Assembly (NCBI GenBank): GCA_963556195.1
Contig: OY744528.1
Span: forward strand, 63,835,646 to 63,899,645
Origin: Sepiola atlantica
Lineage: Eukaryota; Mollusca; Cephalopoda; Sepiida; Sepiolidae
Direction: 5' to 3'
DNA: 64,000 nt
Positions 34,501 through 45,639 of the stretch are shown in pieces; position 1 is the first letter of the stretch, and the number at the start of each line of letters is the position of its first letter. A program made the position numbers and the translations under genes. The notes beneath the pieces were generated by a model, which made no database searches, was not told where the DNA came from, and saw only the letters and a program-made list of their open reading frames with translations.

Positions 34501-34760
34501 TAGTTAGAATTTTATAAAATACTAATGAATAATTTATAAGATGTCAACGCTATTACTGCGTCGAGCCACTACAGTGTTCGAATTACGTTAGTAAATTCAT
34601 GAGAAATCATAAGTATGTTTGAGTTTTAACAAAGATTGTATCATACTATGTCACGAATTCTTACAAGAGTTTTGAAGATAAAGGATGAGGTCAACTGGGC
34701 AGGTTTTCCTGAATTCAATGTTATTATGAAGTGATTTTAACATCAATGTAATATGTAGTA
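34501..34760. other. Unassigned DNA between U2 flank and satellite block 2
   Basis: No promoter elements for a U2 gene are apparent upstream of the fragment. Confidence 0.4.
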
Positions 34761-35400
34761 TTCTTTTGAGTCATTCTTAAAATTAAACCGGAAATGGCAT
34801 CAGAGCGAATATGTGGGAGGAAGATTCAAAATAAATCGACAGTAATATTTATTTATTTATATCCTTCCTTCATTCCTTCATTCCTGTCGGAAGGATTTTT
34901 ATTTTAATTAAAAATATTTTCTTCGGTACGGGGGTAAAACATTTGTGGGGGGGGGGGATTTTTTTTAAAACTAAAAATATTGCTTTGGGTGGCGAGAGTA
35001 ACACATTTTTTGGGGGAAAAGAGGACAATTTTTTTTTCAACTAAAAATTGTTGTTTGGATGGGGGAGAGTAACAATTTATGAGGGGGGAGGGGGAACATT
35101 TTTTCTTTTTTCTTTTGACTAAAAATATTTCTTTGGGTGGGGGTGTGTTAATGAAAAAATATTGAGGGGGGGGGGTAAAACAAAATTTATTTTTCTTACA
35201 AAAAATAAATATTTTTAAGAGTTGGCGTGGATGAAAAAACAATTTCCCCGTCCCACTCCCACTTTAAAATAACGTCTCAATTAGAGAAGTTAAAGCGAAA
35301 AAAATGATGCTTCATCATTATATTCACTAATATTTACATTCATTTAAAATAACTTCTCAATAAGTTAAGTAACATGTAGAAAAAAAAAGAATAACGAACT
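34761..35400 (+). repeat. Composite satellite block 2: ~65-bp G/T-rich units and ~81-bp unit
   Basis: The block begins with an AAACCGGAAATGGCATCAGAG segment also found near 25845 and 26170. About five units of AACTAAAAATATTTCTTTGG plus GTGGGGGAGAGTAA and a poly-G/poly-T stretch occupy 34900-35240. Then come one to two copies of the CACTAATATTTACATTCATT/AACTTCTCAAT unit (35250-35375). Every component also occurs in block 1. Confidence 0.8.
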
Positions 35401-35820
35401 AATCTTTAAATAGAGATGTCGCCAAATGGCAGGGTAAAAAACCGTCTCTCTCAACTGTATATAAAAAAACGTGCTTCAAATCAACATGAAAGAAAATCCA
35501 GCACTCTTTTCTTTTGCTCGCTTTCCAATACGCGTTCAGAACGATATCCACGAAAAAATCGACTGACTCTTAACTTTTCGCTTTCTTTATTAAAACGAAA
35601 ATCCCACGCATGCAAACAACCTAATTTGCATGAACAAATGAAATAATTAAAATCTTATTTCACTTTCTTACGCCTCTCTCCTCCCACTCCTCTTTCTTTT
35701 TATGTCGGCAACGAAGGTTTTCGGGTTCGCCCCACACACACAGCATAGCAGACGCTGCCTCTCTGAACGGCGCCGACAAGTGTCTGCATCTACTTCAATC
35801 GGCCGATCTCCGTTACGTAA
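35401..35820. other. Unassigned spacer within satellite block 2
   Basis: A 76-codon frame (35416-35646) is not recognised. An exact octamer ATTTGCAT lies near 35624. The right part is GC-richer (CGGCGCCGACAAGTGTC). No gene is supported. Confidence 0.35.
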
Positions 35821-36290
35821 GATAATTATACTCCGCCATTGTTTTTACTAATATTTATATCCATATAAAATTACAAAGGAAAGAGCGGTGCTTCTGTAGC
35901 ATAGGGTACATAAGAAATACCGGTGTTTCTGCAGTATAGTGTGCTCATGAAATATCGCTGCTTGTGCAGTATAGTGTACATAGAAAGTATCGGTGCTTCT
36001 GCAGTGTAGGGTACATAGAAACTATTATATAGTGTACATAGAAAATATCGGTGTTCCTGCAGTATGAAGTACATATGTAATATCGATGCTTATGCACTAT
36101 AGTAGTACATAGGAAATATCGGTGCTTCCGCTATATAGGGTACATAGAAAATATTGGTGCTCATGCAGTATAGCGTACATAGGAAATATCAATGTTTCTG
36201 CAGTATAGTGTACATAAGTAATATCGAGGCTTATGAAGTATAGGGTACGTAGGATATATCGGTGCTTCTGAAGTATAGAGTACATGTTTT
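35821..36290 (+). repeat. 35-bp tandem array, second block (~11 units)
   Basis: Same 35-bp unit as 26505-27460, preceded by the end of the ~81-bp unit (TCCGCCATTGTTTTTACTAA). One unit near 36025 is shortened. Minus-strand frames are satellite translations. Confidence 0.93.
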
Positions 36291-36455
36291 TAACTACAAA
36301 TATTTCTCTACGGGTGATGGAGAGTAAAAAAAAATTGAGGGGGATGCGAATTTTTTTTCTTAACTAAAAATATTCCTTTGGGTAGGAGAGAATAAAAAAA
36401 TTGAGGGGATTTTTTTTGTTTAACTAAAAAATATTTATTTGAGTTGGACGAGTAA
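36291..36455 (+). repeat. ~65-bp G/T-rich satellite units, end of block 2
   Basis: Two to three copies of AACTAAAAATATTyCTTTGG with GGGGG and poly-T stretches. Confidence 0.85.
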
Positions 36456-36996
36456 ACAGTTTATTTGTCTTTCTTTTTGCTTGCTAATATTCTGCTTGGT
36501 TTTAGAAGGGTCAACACGTTCGGGGTTGAAAGAGAGAAAAAGAAAGGGTGGGGGAAGAGTCCACTACCAAATGTAGTTAAAAAAGGTGTAGCCCACACCA
36601 AACCCACTAGTCTGACGTAGTTAAAGAACCACCAGATAAGACATATTAATATATGCCACCTACCGCGAATAGAGACCAACATTTCAATTAAAGCTTATGG
36701 GTGTAATTTCAAAGAAAAAGATAAGTTCTTAATTTTTTTTCATTTCTTTACTGTCTCTGTTTTGAATTTTACTAATTCTAATCATGTTACTAAATTTACT
36801 TGTATTTACCTTGTGCTTTTTAATTTAATTTTTATTTTCAATTTACCTATTTTTCTCTGTAGCTTTCATTGTATAAAAAGTTAACAAGTTTTTATCAGCT
36901 GTTACACTACATGCTGTCTATCTCTTATCTGTGCTAACTTGTGAGAGGGAAACATATCTTCAATTTCTGCTCCCTCTGATAAGTGTACAGTGAACC

Positions 36997-36999
<3 letters not shown>
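36456..36999. other. Unassigned DNA
   Basis: A 73-codon minus-strand frame (36461-36682) is not recognised. No other signal. Confidence 0.4.

Positions 37000-37030
<31 letters not shown>
37000..37030. repeat. (TA)n microsatellite, target of the DD37D transposon
   Basis: TA run ending exactly at the left terminal inverted repeat. A short TATATATA remainder continues at 38306-38313 on the other side. Confidence 0.95.
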
Positions 37031-37033
<3 letters not shown>

Positions 37034-38305
37034 GGTGCGTCAGGTATATGAGAACATATTTTACATTTTATTAAATGATAAAAAAAATCAAACAAAAATA
37101 TTCTTAATCAAAAACAATTATATAAACATGTAAGCTAAGGTATTGTTTAATAATTTCATTCAATGAAATTCCCCTCTACTTCAATGACAGCTTCGATTCG
37201 AGACCTAAACCGACTGCAAGCGCGCTTGAGATGGTCCTCATCTATGTTGTCCATCACTCTGACAATGGATGCTTTTAGAGAATCTTTAGTGTTGTGGGGG
37301 TGTTTATTAACATCTCTCTCCACGACGCCCCACACATAATAATCCAATGGATTCAGGTCTGGAGAGTTTGGAGGCCACAAGTTTGGAGTAATGTGATCAT
37401 AAAAATGATCCGCCAACCATTCCTGAGTGTTTTGAGCCTTATGTGATGGTGCAGAGTCTTGTTGAAAGATGTAGGGCCTTCCATTTGTTACTCTATCGAT
37501 CCAGGGCTTAACAACAGTATCCAAGACTTCAATGTAAGCAGCAGAAGTGACTCTTAGTCCTTGCCGAAAGAAGTGTGATGGCATCACATGTCCTTCGTTG
37601 CTAACAACCGCCAAAACCATAACAGTTGCAGGAAATTTTGTATGCATGACTGTTGGAACTTCGGAAGGGTCATTACACAGCCATCTGTCATTCCTTCTGT
37701 TTACCTTTTGATCTTGATCAAAGTTTTTCTCATCTGAGAAAAACCAAAGCATGCCTTGCTCAACAGGATGTTTCAGTTTGTTTAACAGCCTCTTGGACCT
37801 TATCAAACGATTCTCTTTGGTGGTCTCGGACATAAACTGGCCTCTCCTCATCACATAAGACTTGTAACGAAGATTTTCATGAACAGTCCTTCGAATTGTG
37901 GCTTCTGAAACATTCAGGTCTTTTGCGATGGACCTCATTGACCTCATTGACTTTTGGAGGCTCTCATCAATAATATTCTGAACTTGATGAATAAATTCAG
38001 GTGTTCTACTCGTGTCTGACCGTTGGTCGTGCTTTTTACGTTTAGCAACCTGCTTACAATCACCATAATTTTCTTCTAACTCCCTACGAACTTTATAAAC
38101 AAAAGAACGGGCGACTTTAAGAAATTGTGCGATTTGTAAATCGCTATGATCTGCCTTTATTGCGACAATTACAGCCTGTCTTTTCATTTGTTCCGTTACA
38201 TTATTATCTGCCATTTTTCATTATCTGCAAAAAAGAATAAAAATAATTAATATAACGTAACAATAACGACATTACGCGATGTTCTCATATACCTGATGCA
38301 CCCTG
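37031..38305 (-). mobile_element. Intact mariner/maT-type (DD37D) DNA transposon
   Basis: A 1275-bp element is bounded by 27-bp terminal inverted repeats beginning CAGGGTGC[G/A]TCAGGTATAT (37031-37057 and 38279-38305) with a single mismatch. TA dinucleotides flank both sides, the standard IS630-Tc1-mariner target, and here the target is itself a TA microsatellite. A single uninterrupted transposase frame fills the centre on the minus strand. It is the only transposon in the window with intact ends and an intact gene, so it is likely a young copy. Confidence 0.95.
37156..38214 (-). CDS. DD37D transposase (IS630-Tc1-mariner superfamily)
   Basis: 352 residues, the usual size for mariner/maT transposases. 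The N-terminal third carries two helix-turn-helix-like segments (LQIAQFLKVARSFVYKVRREL at about residues 26-46 and RSIAKDLNVSEATIRRTVH at about 92-110) that would bind the inverted repeats. The catalytic core shows FFSDEKNF with the first Asp, FQQDSAPSHKA with the second, and SPDLNPLDYYVWG with the third. Counting from QQD to PLD gives 37 residues between, hence DD37D. A basic segment (AKRKKH, about residues 57-62) could aid nuclear import. No stop or frameshift. The start ATG at 38212-38214 is the first in frame. Inference: potentially active cut-and-paste enzyme. Confidence 0.95.
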   Translation of the reverse strand: MADNNVTEQMKRQAVIVAIKADHSDLQIAQFLKVARSFVYKVRRELEENYGDCKQVAKRKKHDQRSDTSRTPEFIHQVQNIIDESLQKSMRSMRSIAKDLNVSEATIRRTVHENLRYKSYVMRRGQFMSETTKENRLIRSKRLLNKLKHPVEQGMLWFFSDEKNFDQDQKVNRRNDRWLCNDPSEVPTVMHTKFPATVMVLAVVSNEGHVMPSHFFRQGLRVTSAAYIEVLDTVVKPWIDRVTNGRPYIFQQDSAPSHKAQNTQEWLADHFYDHITPNLWPPNSPDLNPLDYYVWGVVERDVNKHPHNTKDSLKASIVRVMDNIDEDHLKRACSRFRSRIEAVIEVEGNFIE

Positions 38306-38313
38306 TATATATA

Positions 38314-39150
38314 GTTTTTACCAGCGGGAGCTCGGAAATACCCGACTAGTACACGGGCGTGGGCTATCCTCTCTCAGCGTGTGGGACCCGTAGACCGTGT
38401 CAGGTCATTTATCTAAGAGAAGGAAAACTCTGACAATAAAACCTTGCTACCAAAAAACTTACGCCTTGGCATCAAACCACTGGGGAGGGAGGCATCCTTA
38501 GTCTTGATCGACAACTTTCCTAGAGCTGGAATCTTGAACAAAGTATCCGGTTTGCAAACCTATAATTTCTTAAGAAGTAAATGGGCTCTGCCTATCGCCC
38601 GGCATTCGCACTACTTCTTTGTCTATTAGCAAGACGTAGAGATACAAACACTGAGACACCTCTAAAGACGCTTAGTGATTGGCCTAGTTTCCTGACTAGA
38701 GCAATGAACGCCGTCTCTCTTTCTTACTATCTGGGCAATTTGGGGAATTTCTTTCGTTACTAAGTCCTACATGACTAGTCTGTGTCGCTCTTGTTCCGAC
38801 AGTTTGAGGATAAAGGTTAGACAGCTTGTCTGGCTGCTGGTAGTTAGGAGGTCAAACTCTTAGGAAGCGCTAAGAACGGCTGCTCCAGCAACAGTTGCAT
38901 AATATCGTGGGTAACTGTATGTGCCATGTCGCGCATGGAAAGGAACCTACAGTTATCCACGGTGGGCTTCCCCAAAGCCTAAACCCCCATGGACCAAGTC
39001 GCGACTAATGGACGGGTTGTGTGATCTTATTGGCGCCAAACAAGCACCGACTTTGCCCTCCCCACTCGATCTCAAAACAAACATGAATTTACAAAATAAG
39101 AAAACCAAACCTAACCCATACACTCAACAAAAACATCTTGGCCTCCATCC
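38314..39150 (+). other. Probable 5' part of the jockey/CR1-type LINE, or unassigned
   Basis: Composition is GC-richer than average and the segment leads straight into endonuclease coding sequence. Short frames (38444-38629, 38581-38763, 38921-39154) are not recognised. I read this as LINE 5' region or decayed ORF1, without direct proof. Confidence 0.35.
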
Positions 39151-39723
39151 TTGAGGCGTGCATACACAAATATCCGGGGACTTAGAACCAACATCAACGA
39201 CGTAGAAACTTTTATTCTGACAAACAACCCGATTATCTTAGCATTAAATGAAACGAACCTTCAATCCTCAATCTCCTCTCATCACTTTGACATGACTGAT
39301 TACCTTCCACTCTACAGTAAGGTCTCTGAAAACATGTAATGGTTAGGAGTTTATGTTCGCAACACCCTCTCCTTGAGTATAGAACATAGGTTAGAATCAG
39401 GTGAACAAGCCTACATGTGCTTTAGATTGACCTTACACCACAGAGTTAATTACTTATATTTATTATACCGTTTTCCTTCGACCCACGACTGTACACTGCT
39501 TGACTTTGTCTCTGAAAGCTTAGGTAGAGCACTGTCACTCGACCCGAATAGGGATTTTAATGCACATCACCGTGACTGGTTGGGATACTCCAGCGTTACT
39601 GATGCAGCTGGGAACTCGACTTTTAATTTCTCCTCAGCTCATGACCTCCCACAGGCTGTCACTGTTCTGACCCGCCTCTCTGATGTGCGGACCAGCAAGC
39701 CTACATTATGGACCTACTCATGA
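39151..39723 (+). pseudogene. LINE copy A endonuclease fragment
   Basis: Apurinic-type endonuclease pieces in two frames. NIRGL carries the conserved Asn and LNETNL the conserved Glu. DFNAHH(R)DWLG retains the Asp-x-Asn of the GDFN motif but the Gly is Arg. The C-terminal SDH motif is not recognisable. A stop at 39337-39339 and frame changes disrupt it. Confidence 0.75.
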
Positions 39724-40364
39724 CCTTACTACCCGAAGCTTGTGTGGCAGATGCCCATATCCTGCTCGTAAACTTTTAATGCGTTGTGGTAATGATACTT
39801 ATAACCTTAAAAAGTCTTTCAAAAGCTGATGAGCTGTTGCTCAAAACGACGGAAAACTATTAGCAGGCTGATTTTGAATCCCTCAGGGATCACACAGCGA
39901 CGCCCCATGGGGTGAAACCTTCTCACTCCCTGCTGATCAGTGTGCAAATGAGCTAACCGAATGGGTCAAAGCAGGCATTGATGTTCATGTCCCCATGCGA
40001 ACATTCTTCAGCAAACCCCACTCTCCTCAATGGTTCAACTCAAAAGGGTAGTTGCTATTGCTGAAAGGCAGAAGACATTTTTAAAATTCGGTCGCCATAA
40101 GTCAATTGCGAACAGACAAAAATGTATAGAGGCAAGAAATGATTGCACAGTAGTGATAGATGAAACAAAGAGAAGGTATACAGAGATAACCAAAAGCGCA
40201 TTCACTCACAGAAACTAGGTACACGTGATTTCTGGAAAATCTAACATAGTGTGATGAAGAATAGACAATCGACAATTCCCCCGCTATGAAATCACAACGA
40301 TGTTGTTGGCACGGCAACTGATGAGGCTGAACTACTTGTCCAGCGTTTTTCTTTAAACCCCACT

Positions 40365-41545
40365 TTGGACTCGGCAAACCACCCCCTCCCTAAATTCCCA
40401 TTGCAGACTGAAGCCACACTTGAGAACCTTGTCATCACCCCATCTCAAGTCAGCGACATCATAAAAATCTTGACACCTTCAAAGCCTGATCTTATACCAG
40501 AAATAGTAATAATAAAATGCTCTGCAGAGCTGGCTCCTGTCCTCTCCAAACTAATCAACAAATGCCTTGCTGAATTTTGTTTCTTGATAGTTTAAAAATT
40601 GCCTCTGTGGTACCAGTCTTTAATAATTCTGGAGAGAGAACTGATCCTCTAAACCACCGTCCAATCAGTCTACTCCCGATCTTGCTAAATGCTAAACTCT
40701 TTGAATCAATCGATCTTGCTATAGTCCGGCACCTAGCTAATGCTAAACTTCTTTCTGGTCATCAATACTGATTTAGACAAGCACGATATACTGCAGATAT
40801 CCTAACGGTCATCTCTGAACGCATATACCATACACTGGACAAGGCAGATGTGGGCAAATCCGACGCGCACATATCCGAGGCAATGGCTGAACCCTTATAA
40901 AAGGACCTTTTCTCTGTAGTGGATTGTGATCAAAAATGGATGGTAACTTTTAATGCCGCAAAGACAAAGCTACTTTCCTTCAATAACTACAAGAAACCTC
41001 TTCAACCACCGATTGTCATGGCAAAGATCACCCTACCTGAGAGTTCATCATTCAAACTCCTCGACTTAACTTTCACAGATAACATAAATTGGAATAAATA
41101 CATTGTAAACATTGCCAGGGCTGCTGCAAAGAAGGTGGACTCCCTCTACCGTGCCAGTAAACTTCTCACACCTGACATTATCCTATATCTCTACAAAGCC
41201 ACTATCCGCCCATACATGGAGTATTGTTGCCCCACCTCGGCTGGGGCATCATCCAATAGTCTTTCCCTCTTGTCTAAGAGGGAGAGACTAGTCGCCAACT
41301 TGATAGGTCCCTCACTATCCACCAAGTCTCAGCCCCTGTCCCCTCGCCGCTATGTTGCTTCCTTGTGTTTGTTTTATAAGTACTTCAATGGATTGTGCTC
41401 TGATGAGCTTGCCGCTCTGGTACCCCCACGACGTGACTTCACTAGACCAACCCATCAATCTGCCAAATCCTATCCATTCACTGTGGAGGTCACCAGATGC
41501 CAAATAGCTTTCTACTCTAAAAGCTTCTTTCCTCGTGCTGATTGA
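40365..41545 (+). pseudogene. LINE copy A reverse transcriptase, core deleted, plus C-terminal domain
   Basis: N-terminal fingers (40365-40771) retain LINKCL and NHRPISLLP, and are followed by a gap where ALDxSKAFD, PQGSxLGP and FADD should be. The longest open stretch (40919-41545, 208 codons) encodes the thumb and C-terminal region: NWNKYIVNIARAAAKK, LTPDIILYLYK, IRPYMEYCC, SPRRYVASLCLFYKYFNG. A stop at 41543-41545 interrupts before LWNSL; the sequence continues to FKTNVNRHLSAQLPI, ending at 41645. Confidence 0.85.
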
Positions 41546-41750
41546 CTCTGGAACTCTCTCACTGCTCCCTGTTTTCTTGACGGTACTGGCATACACAAAT
41601 TTAAAACTAATGTAAACAGACATCTCTCAGCTCAGCTCCCAATTTAGGTTGTCCCCCCCCCCAAAAAAAACTTTTACCCTTTTTCTCAGTAGCCCCTTAC
41701 GTCTGCAGTGGTGGAATGCCTTGTTTGAGGTGAACTATGTTAAAAAAAAA

Positions 41751-42393
41751 CTTTTCCGATGTGCTACCTCTGAACTGAAGAATTCAACTGGCGTACTAGT
41801 AAGGTTACTCCCACATGTTAGTTTGCTCTTTACTTTGTTTTTATTTGTTTTAGCCAAAAAATTACCCACTGTATAGTTTAGGTTTATTCCACGACATTTA
41901 CATCAAAGAACGTTTTATTCTTTGTGCATTTTTATGATGATTTTGTAGTGTTGCTGATACAATATTGAAATATAAATGTTGTTTAGCTCACGGTTACAGA
42001 AACAAATAGTAAATAAGACATCTCACATAAATTTTATGTTTGTTTTGAAATGTGATAAAAAAATTAAAAACAGGGTTGTTGTAATATACAATTAATCTTT
42101 AAGTTGGATGGGGATGGGGATGTTTTAAACCGAAAGTGGGAGAAACTCTATCAGGATAGACAGACGAAACTCAACCTTACTGGAGCTTAAATAATATTAT
42201 ATATTAAATTAAAGATAAGAGATGTATCGTTTAATAATAATTTATCCTGATAATATAAAGCTAAATATATTGAATAGAGCAATCAGTTAAAGAGATGAAA
42301 ATAAAAGGATTATATAGTTTCACTTGCTTTTAACTTCTGATGTCTTAATGAATATTCTATCTATATATTTTTTTATTTACCTCTTTCATCTCT

Positions 42394-42395
<2 letters not shown>
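41751..42395. other. AT-rich unassigned DNA
   Basis: No gene or repeat recognised beyond the LINE 3' end. Confidence 0.45.
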
Positions 42396-42443
<48 letters not shown>

Positions 42444-42483
42444 CATATATATATATACATATATATACATATATATATATATG
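42396..42483. repeat. (TA)n microsatellite with CA interruptions
   Basis: AT runs separated by single ACAT units over about 88 bp. Confidence 0.97.
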
Positions 42484-42628
42484 CTTTTGAAAATGATTTG
42501 CGAAAAACTCTCTGGAGCTCTTTCGACTATCATCTCGTCAGGAGAAACCGATAGTATAATCAATCAAATATATCAACGAAAATGTAGAGCAAGGGAGAGA
42601 ATTGAAGTGCCAGCGAATACTAAAACTC

Positions 42629-42959
42629 GATTAAAATTAATTTAATTTAATAGTCGTTTAAAACGGCACAGCGTGTTATTAAAACGAAATAACGGGGGGG
42701 GGGGTCAACGTTCCCCAAAGAAAGTTAGCTATGCTAGTAACTATAAGTTGGAGCGTTTTACGTGCTTCATAGAGCGGATTCCAAAAACCAGTTTAAATTT
42801 TTGAAATCTGTCTCCATCTTTTTACGTAAACTTCCTTATGCTGATATAAGGAGTTTGTGAGAGCGCTAACTCTCTTTGGTGAACTGTGAACTACCTCCTG
42901 TTTTTTTAATCTCCCGATGTGCCGTTTTAAACGACTATCAAATTAAATTCATTTTAATC
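42629..42959. mobile_element. MITE-like element with 42-bp terminal inverted repeats
   Basis: The left end GATTAAAATTAATTTAATTT and the right end, read inverted, GATTAAAATGAATTTAATTT begin 42-bp repeats (42629-42670 and 42918-42959) that differ at two positions and include TAGTCGTTTAAAACGGCACA in full. Weaker complementarity continues inward (CCAAAGAAAGTTAGC against CCAAAGAGAGTTAGC), so each arm is over 100 bp. A poly-G run lies near 42692-42703. No frame is present. Non-autonomous. Confidence 0.85.
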
Positions 42960-43683
42960 AAGTTAGGTTTATAAAACAATTGAAATATATTACAACGTAA
43001 ATAAACGAAATCTATTTTTAAAATATAGATTATCTAGTTTCATAAAACAAAATTTGAATTAAACAAAAACTATATCAGTGAAGTTTTTTATTTAAAAAGT
43101 TTTTAAAATTTAAATAATTATTTTTGTGGGGGATTTGTAAGATTTAAAAGAATTATTCGTTTTAGTCTGTAGAATCCATGTTCCATTTTTGAAAAAAGGC
43201 AATGCCAACAAGTATTTATTTTACGTTTTCAGCGTTTCAAATTCTATTTTCAAATAACAGTTATTCTATACAATTATTATGGTCGTAGTTTTAAGATGCG
43301 GAAACAAAGTAAAAAAGGTTTAATTTAATATAGATTATTTTTAAGAGGTCTTGACATTTTCCTTTGCTAATATTTGAAAATTACAAGAAAACGATGATAG
43401 ATTCAAATTAAAAAAATAGTAAGTAAATATATTAAAAATACCTTCTTTTCCAAAAGAGAACCTATATTAGATTACATCTTTATAAATATATTTTACTACT
43501 AAAACTATTTCTTGTTATTTTAAAACTAAAGCATATTAAGTATTGTTTAAATACATCACAGCGTTGTTATTTAAAAACATGTTTTCAAAGCAAAAATTGC
43601 AAACATGTCTATATTTTAAACTACATTTCCTAAGAAACCTTCCCAATGTCCACACAGGAAACTCCAGGTGAAGACCGCTAGTG
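42960..43683. other. AT-rich unassigned DNA
   Basis: No recognisable feature. Confidence 0.45.
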
Positions 43684-43687
<4 letters not shown>

Positions 43688-43775
<88 letters not shown>

Positions 43776-43776
43776 A
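43688..43776. repeat. (TA)n-(GA)n compound microsatellite
   Basis: A TA run to 43748 is followed by a GA run; GATA units lie at 43810-43822, just before the left arm of the foldback element. Confidence 0.97.
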
Positions 43777-43822
43777 AGTAAGAGAGAGAGAAAAAAAGAG
43801 ATAGAGACAGATAGATAGATAG

Positions 43823-44196
43823 AGGAGTGTGAGAAGACTATCACAATGCAGGAAAATGAAATATGTCGGTGTTGAAAAGTAAGACAAAAACAAGTGATTT
43901 TTATACATATTTTTTTATAGCAAATCTGACTTTATTAGGCAAGACTTCAACACAGTAATGTAATGTATGTGACCGTGTTTCATAATATATTTCCAGTAAA
44001 TACCTCTTTATCAAATACAGGTGTTTCAAATCTCTAAAACACGTGCGGAATTGTAATATTGTAATAGGCTTATAACGCTGTAAATATTAATGTTCGCAGC
44101 AAATGGAGTATACATACAACTAAATGTTCAGTTGTTTTTTTCTAAAATTTCATATTTAATTAAACTGATGAAGTGTTATTTTTGTTTAAATTAACT

Positions 44197-44246
<50 letters not shown>

Positions 44247-45365
44247 GGAGGAGTGATAATAGCTAAGAGCGATATTCCATTATGTTTTTATATAATCTAT
44301 TTAATATTTATTTATTTTTAATGTGGGTGCTGTAGTCGAAAATCAGATACTATTATTATTTTAACAATATGTATTTATTTGTTTTTCTAATAAATTTTTG
44401 TTATTAATTTATTTTTCATAATTAACGGGTAACTATGTTTTGATTAATACCATATGTTGTTTGTAGCCTGCAGAAAATTCAACAAAGAAAATAAATTCTT
44501 TTAAATGACGAAGAATTTCTTGTATTTATTAGGAGATTAATCATTATCTACTTACTCTAACATTATTTAATGTGTTGCTATGATTTTAGTAAATTGTTAT
44601 TATTGAAATTCAAAATTTATTAGATACATATATATATACAATATTTTATTTTATTTTTTCAATATATAATACTTTTAAATGGTAAAAAGGAGTTTCTACA
44701 CTTATTTGAACCTTTTAAATCAATTTCTGAACTTTTAAATATTTATTTTCTAGTGTTTAATTTGGTTTTGTCATGGGTAATAAGAATCTAATATCTAACT
44801 GGTTATTTTTCCCGTTTCTCAATCAAACAATCAGTTTTAACAAGGGGATATCATTACTTGAAACTTTTTATAGTGACTTATATATAAAAAAGTATTAAAT
44901 AGATAATATTAAAAAAGGAAACTAAAAATGAATGGAATACCCCCCTTAGCTATTACCCGCTCTACAAACAATTCTATTTAAATAGTTAATTTAATTTAAA
45001 CAAATATAACACTTTATCAGTTAAATCAAATATGACATTTTGAAAAATCAACATTTAGTTATAGTTTTACTCCATTTGCTGCGGACATTAATATTTACTG
45101 CGTTATAAGCATCTAACAATATTATTATTCCGCACGGGTTTTACACATTAAAAACACCTAGAATTTGATAAGGGGTCTTTTCTTGGAAATATATTATGGA
45201 ACACGGTCACTAACATTACATCACTGTGTTGAAGTCTTGCTTAATCAACTAAGATTTTCCATATTTTTTTCTTAAATAGATTAAAAAATGACATGTTTTT
45301 GTCTTACTTCTCCACGTAGAAATATTTTCTATTTCTTGCATTGTGATAGACTTCTCACACTCTTT
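43823..45365. mobile_element. Foldback-like element with ~375-bp inverted arms
   Basis: The left arm (43823 to about 44196) matches the reverse complement of about 44990-45365. Shared blocks include AGTGTGAGAAG, CTATCACAATGCA, TAAGACAAAAACA, AAGACTTCAACACAGT, TGTAATGT, GACCGTGTT, CATAATATATTTCCA, ATTAATGTxCGCAGCAAATGGAGTA. The ~790-bp AT-rich centre contains a TA run (44201-44243) and no recognised frame. The element is bounded outside by TA/GA arrays (left) and TA arrays near 45414 (right). The autonomous partner is unknown. Confidence 0.8.
44201..44243. repeat. (TA)n microsatellite
   Basis: Uninterrupted run at the inner edge of the left foldback arm. Confidence 0.97.
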
Positions 45366-45413
45366 TATATACGCATCTCACACAATGCTTTGAGCAAACT
45401 ACATCTTCTTATC

Positions 45414-45459
45414 ATATATATATATACATATATATATACATACATATATATATATATAT
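45414..45459. repeat. (TA)n microsatellite with CA interruptions
   Basis: AT runs with ACAT interruptions, outside the right foldback arm. Confidence 0.95.
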
Positions 45460-45639
45460 GAAAAGAACAAAAAAGAAAAACAATTACAATGCCTTTCTTT
45501 AATTTTTTCTTTTTTTTTGTCTTTTTCATACATCCTGTTTCCATGGCATTTCATTTTGTGATATATCGTGTATTTTATTCCCATTTCCTATGACTGTAAG
45601 GATAAAGTGACAGCGTACAGAGCCAAAAGTGGATTAGTG

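Larger units (their letters stand above)
39151..41750 (+). mobile_element. Jockey/CR1-group LINE, copy A, with RT core deleted
   Basis: In order on the plus strand: endonuclease start (NIRGLRTN and LNETNL, 39165-39270), endonuclease middle (NRDFNAHHRDWLG near 39547-39585), RT N-terminal part (ITPSQVSDIIKIL and NHRPISLLP, 40430-40680), LSGHQY and ISERIYHTLDK (to about 40845). It then jumps to DCDQKWMVTFNAAKTKLLSF (40920) and the long C-terminal region to 41545, ending in a 3' UTR (to about 41750). RT motifs A to C are missing between LDK and the ISEAMAE segment, a deletion of about 300 bp relative to copy B. Several stops and frameshifts. No poly(A); the 3' end reads AACTATGTTAAAAA. Confidence 0.8.

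Noticed and set aside
35600..35640. Octamer ATTTGCAT as the enhancer of a U2 gene
   Set aside because: It is about 1.1 kb from the U2 fragment with a satellite between, and no proximal sequence element was found.
41315..41623. 102-codon minus-strand frame
   Set aside because: Shadow of the LINE copy A C-terminal coding region on the plus strand.
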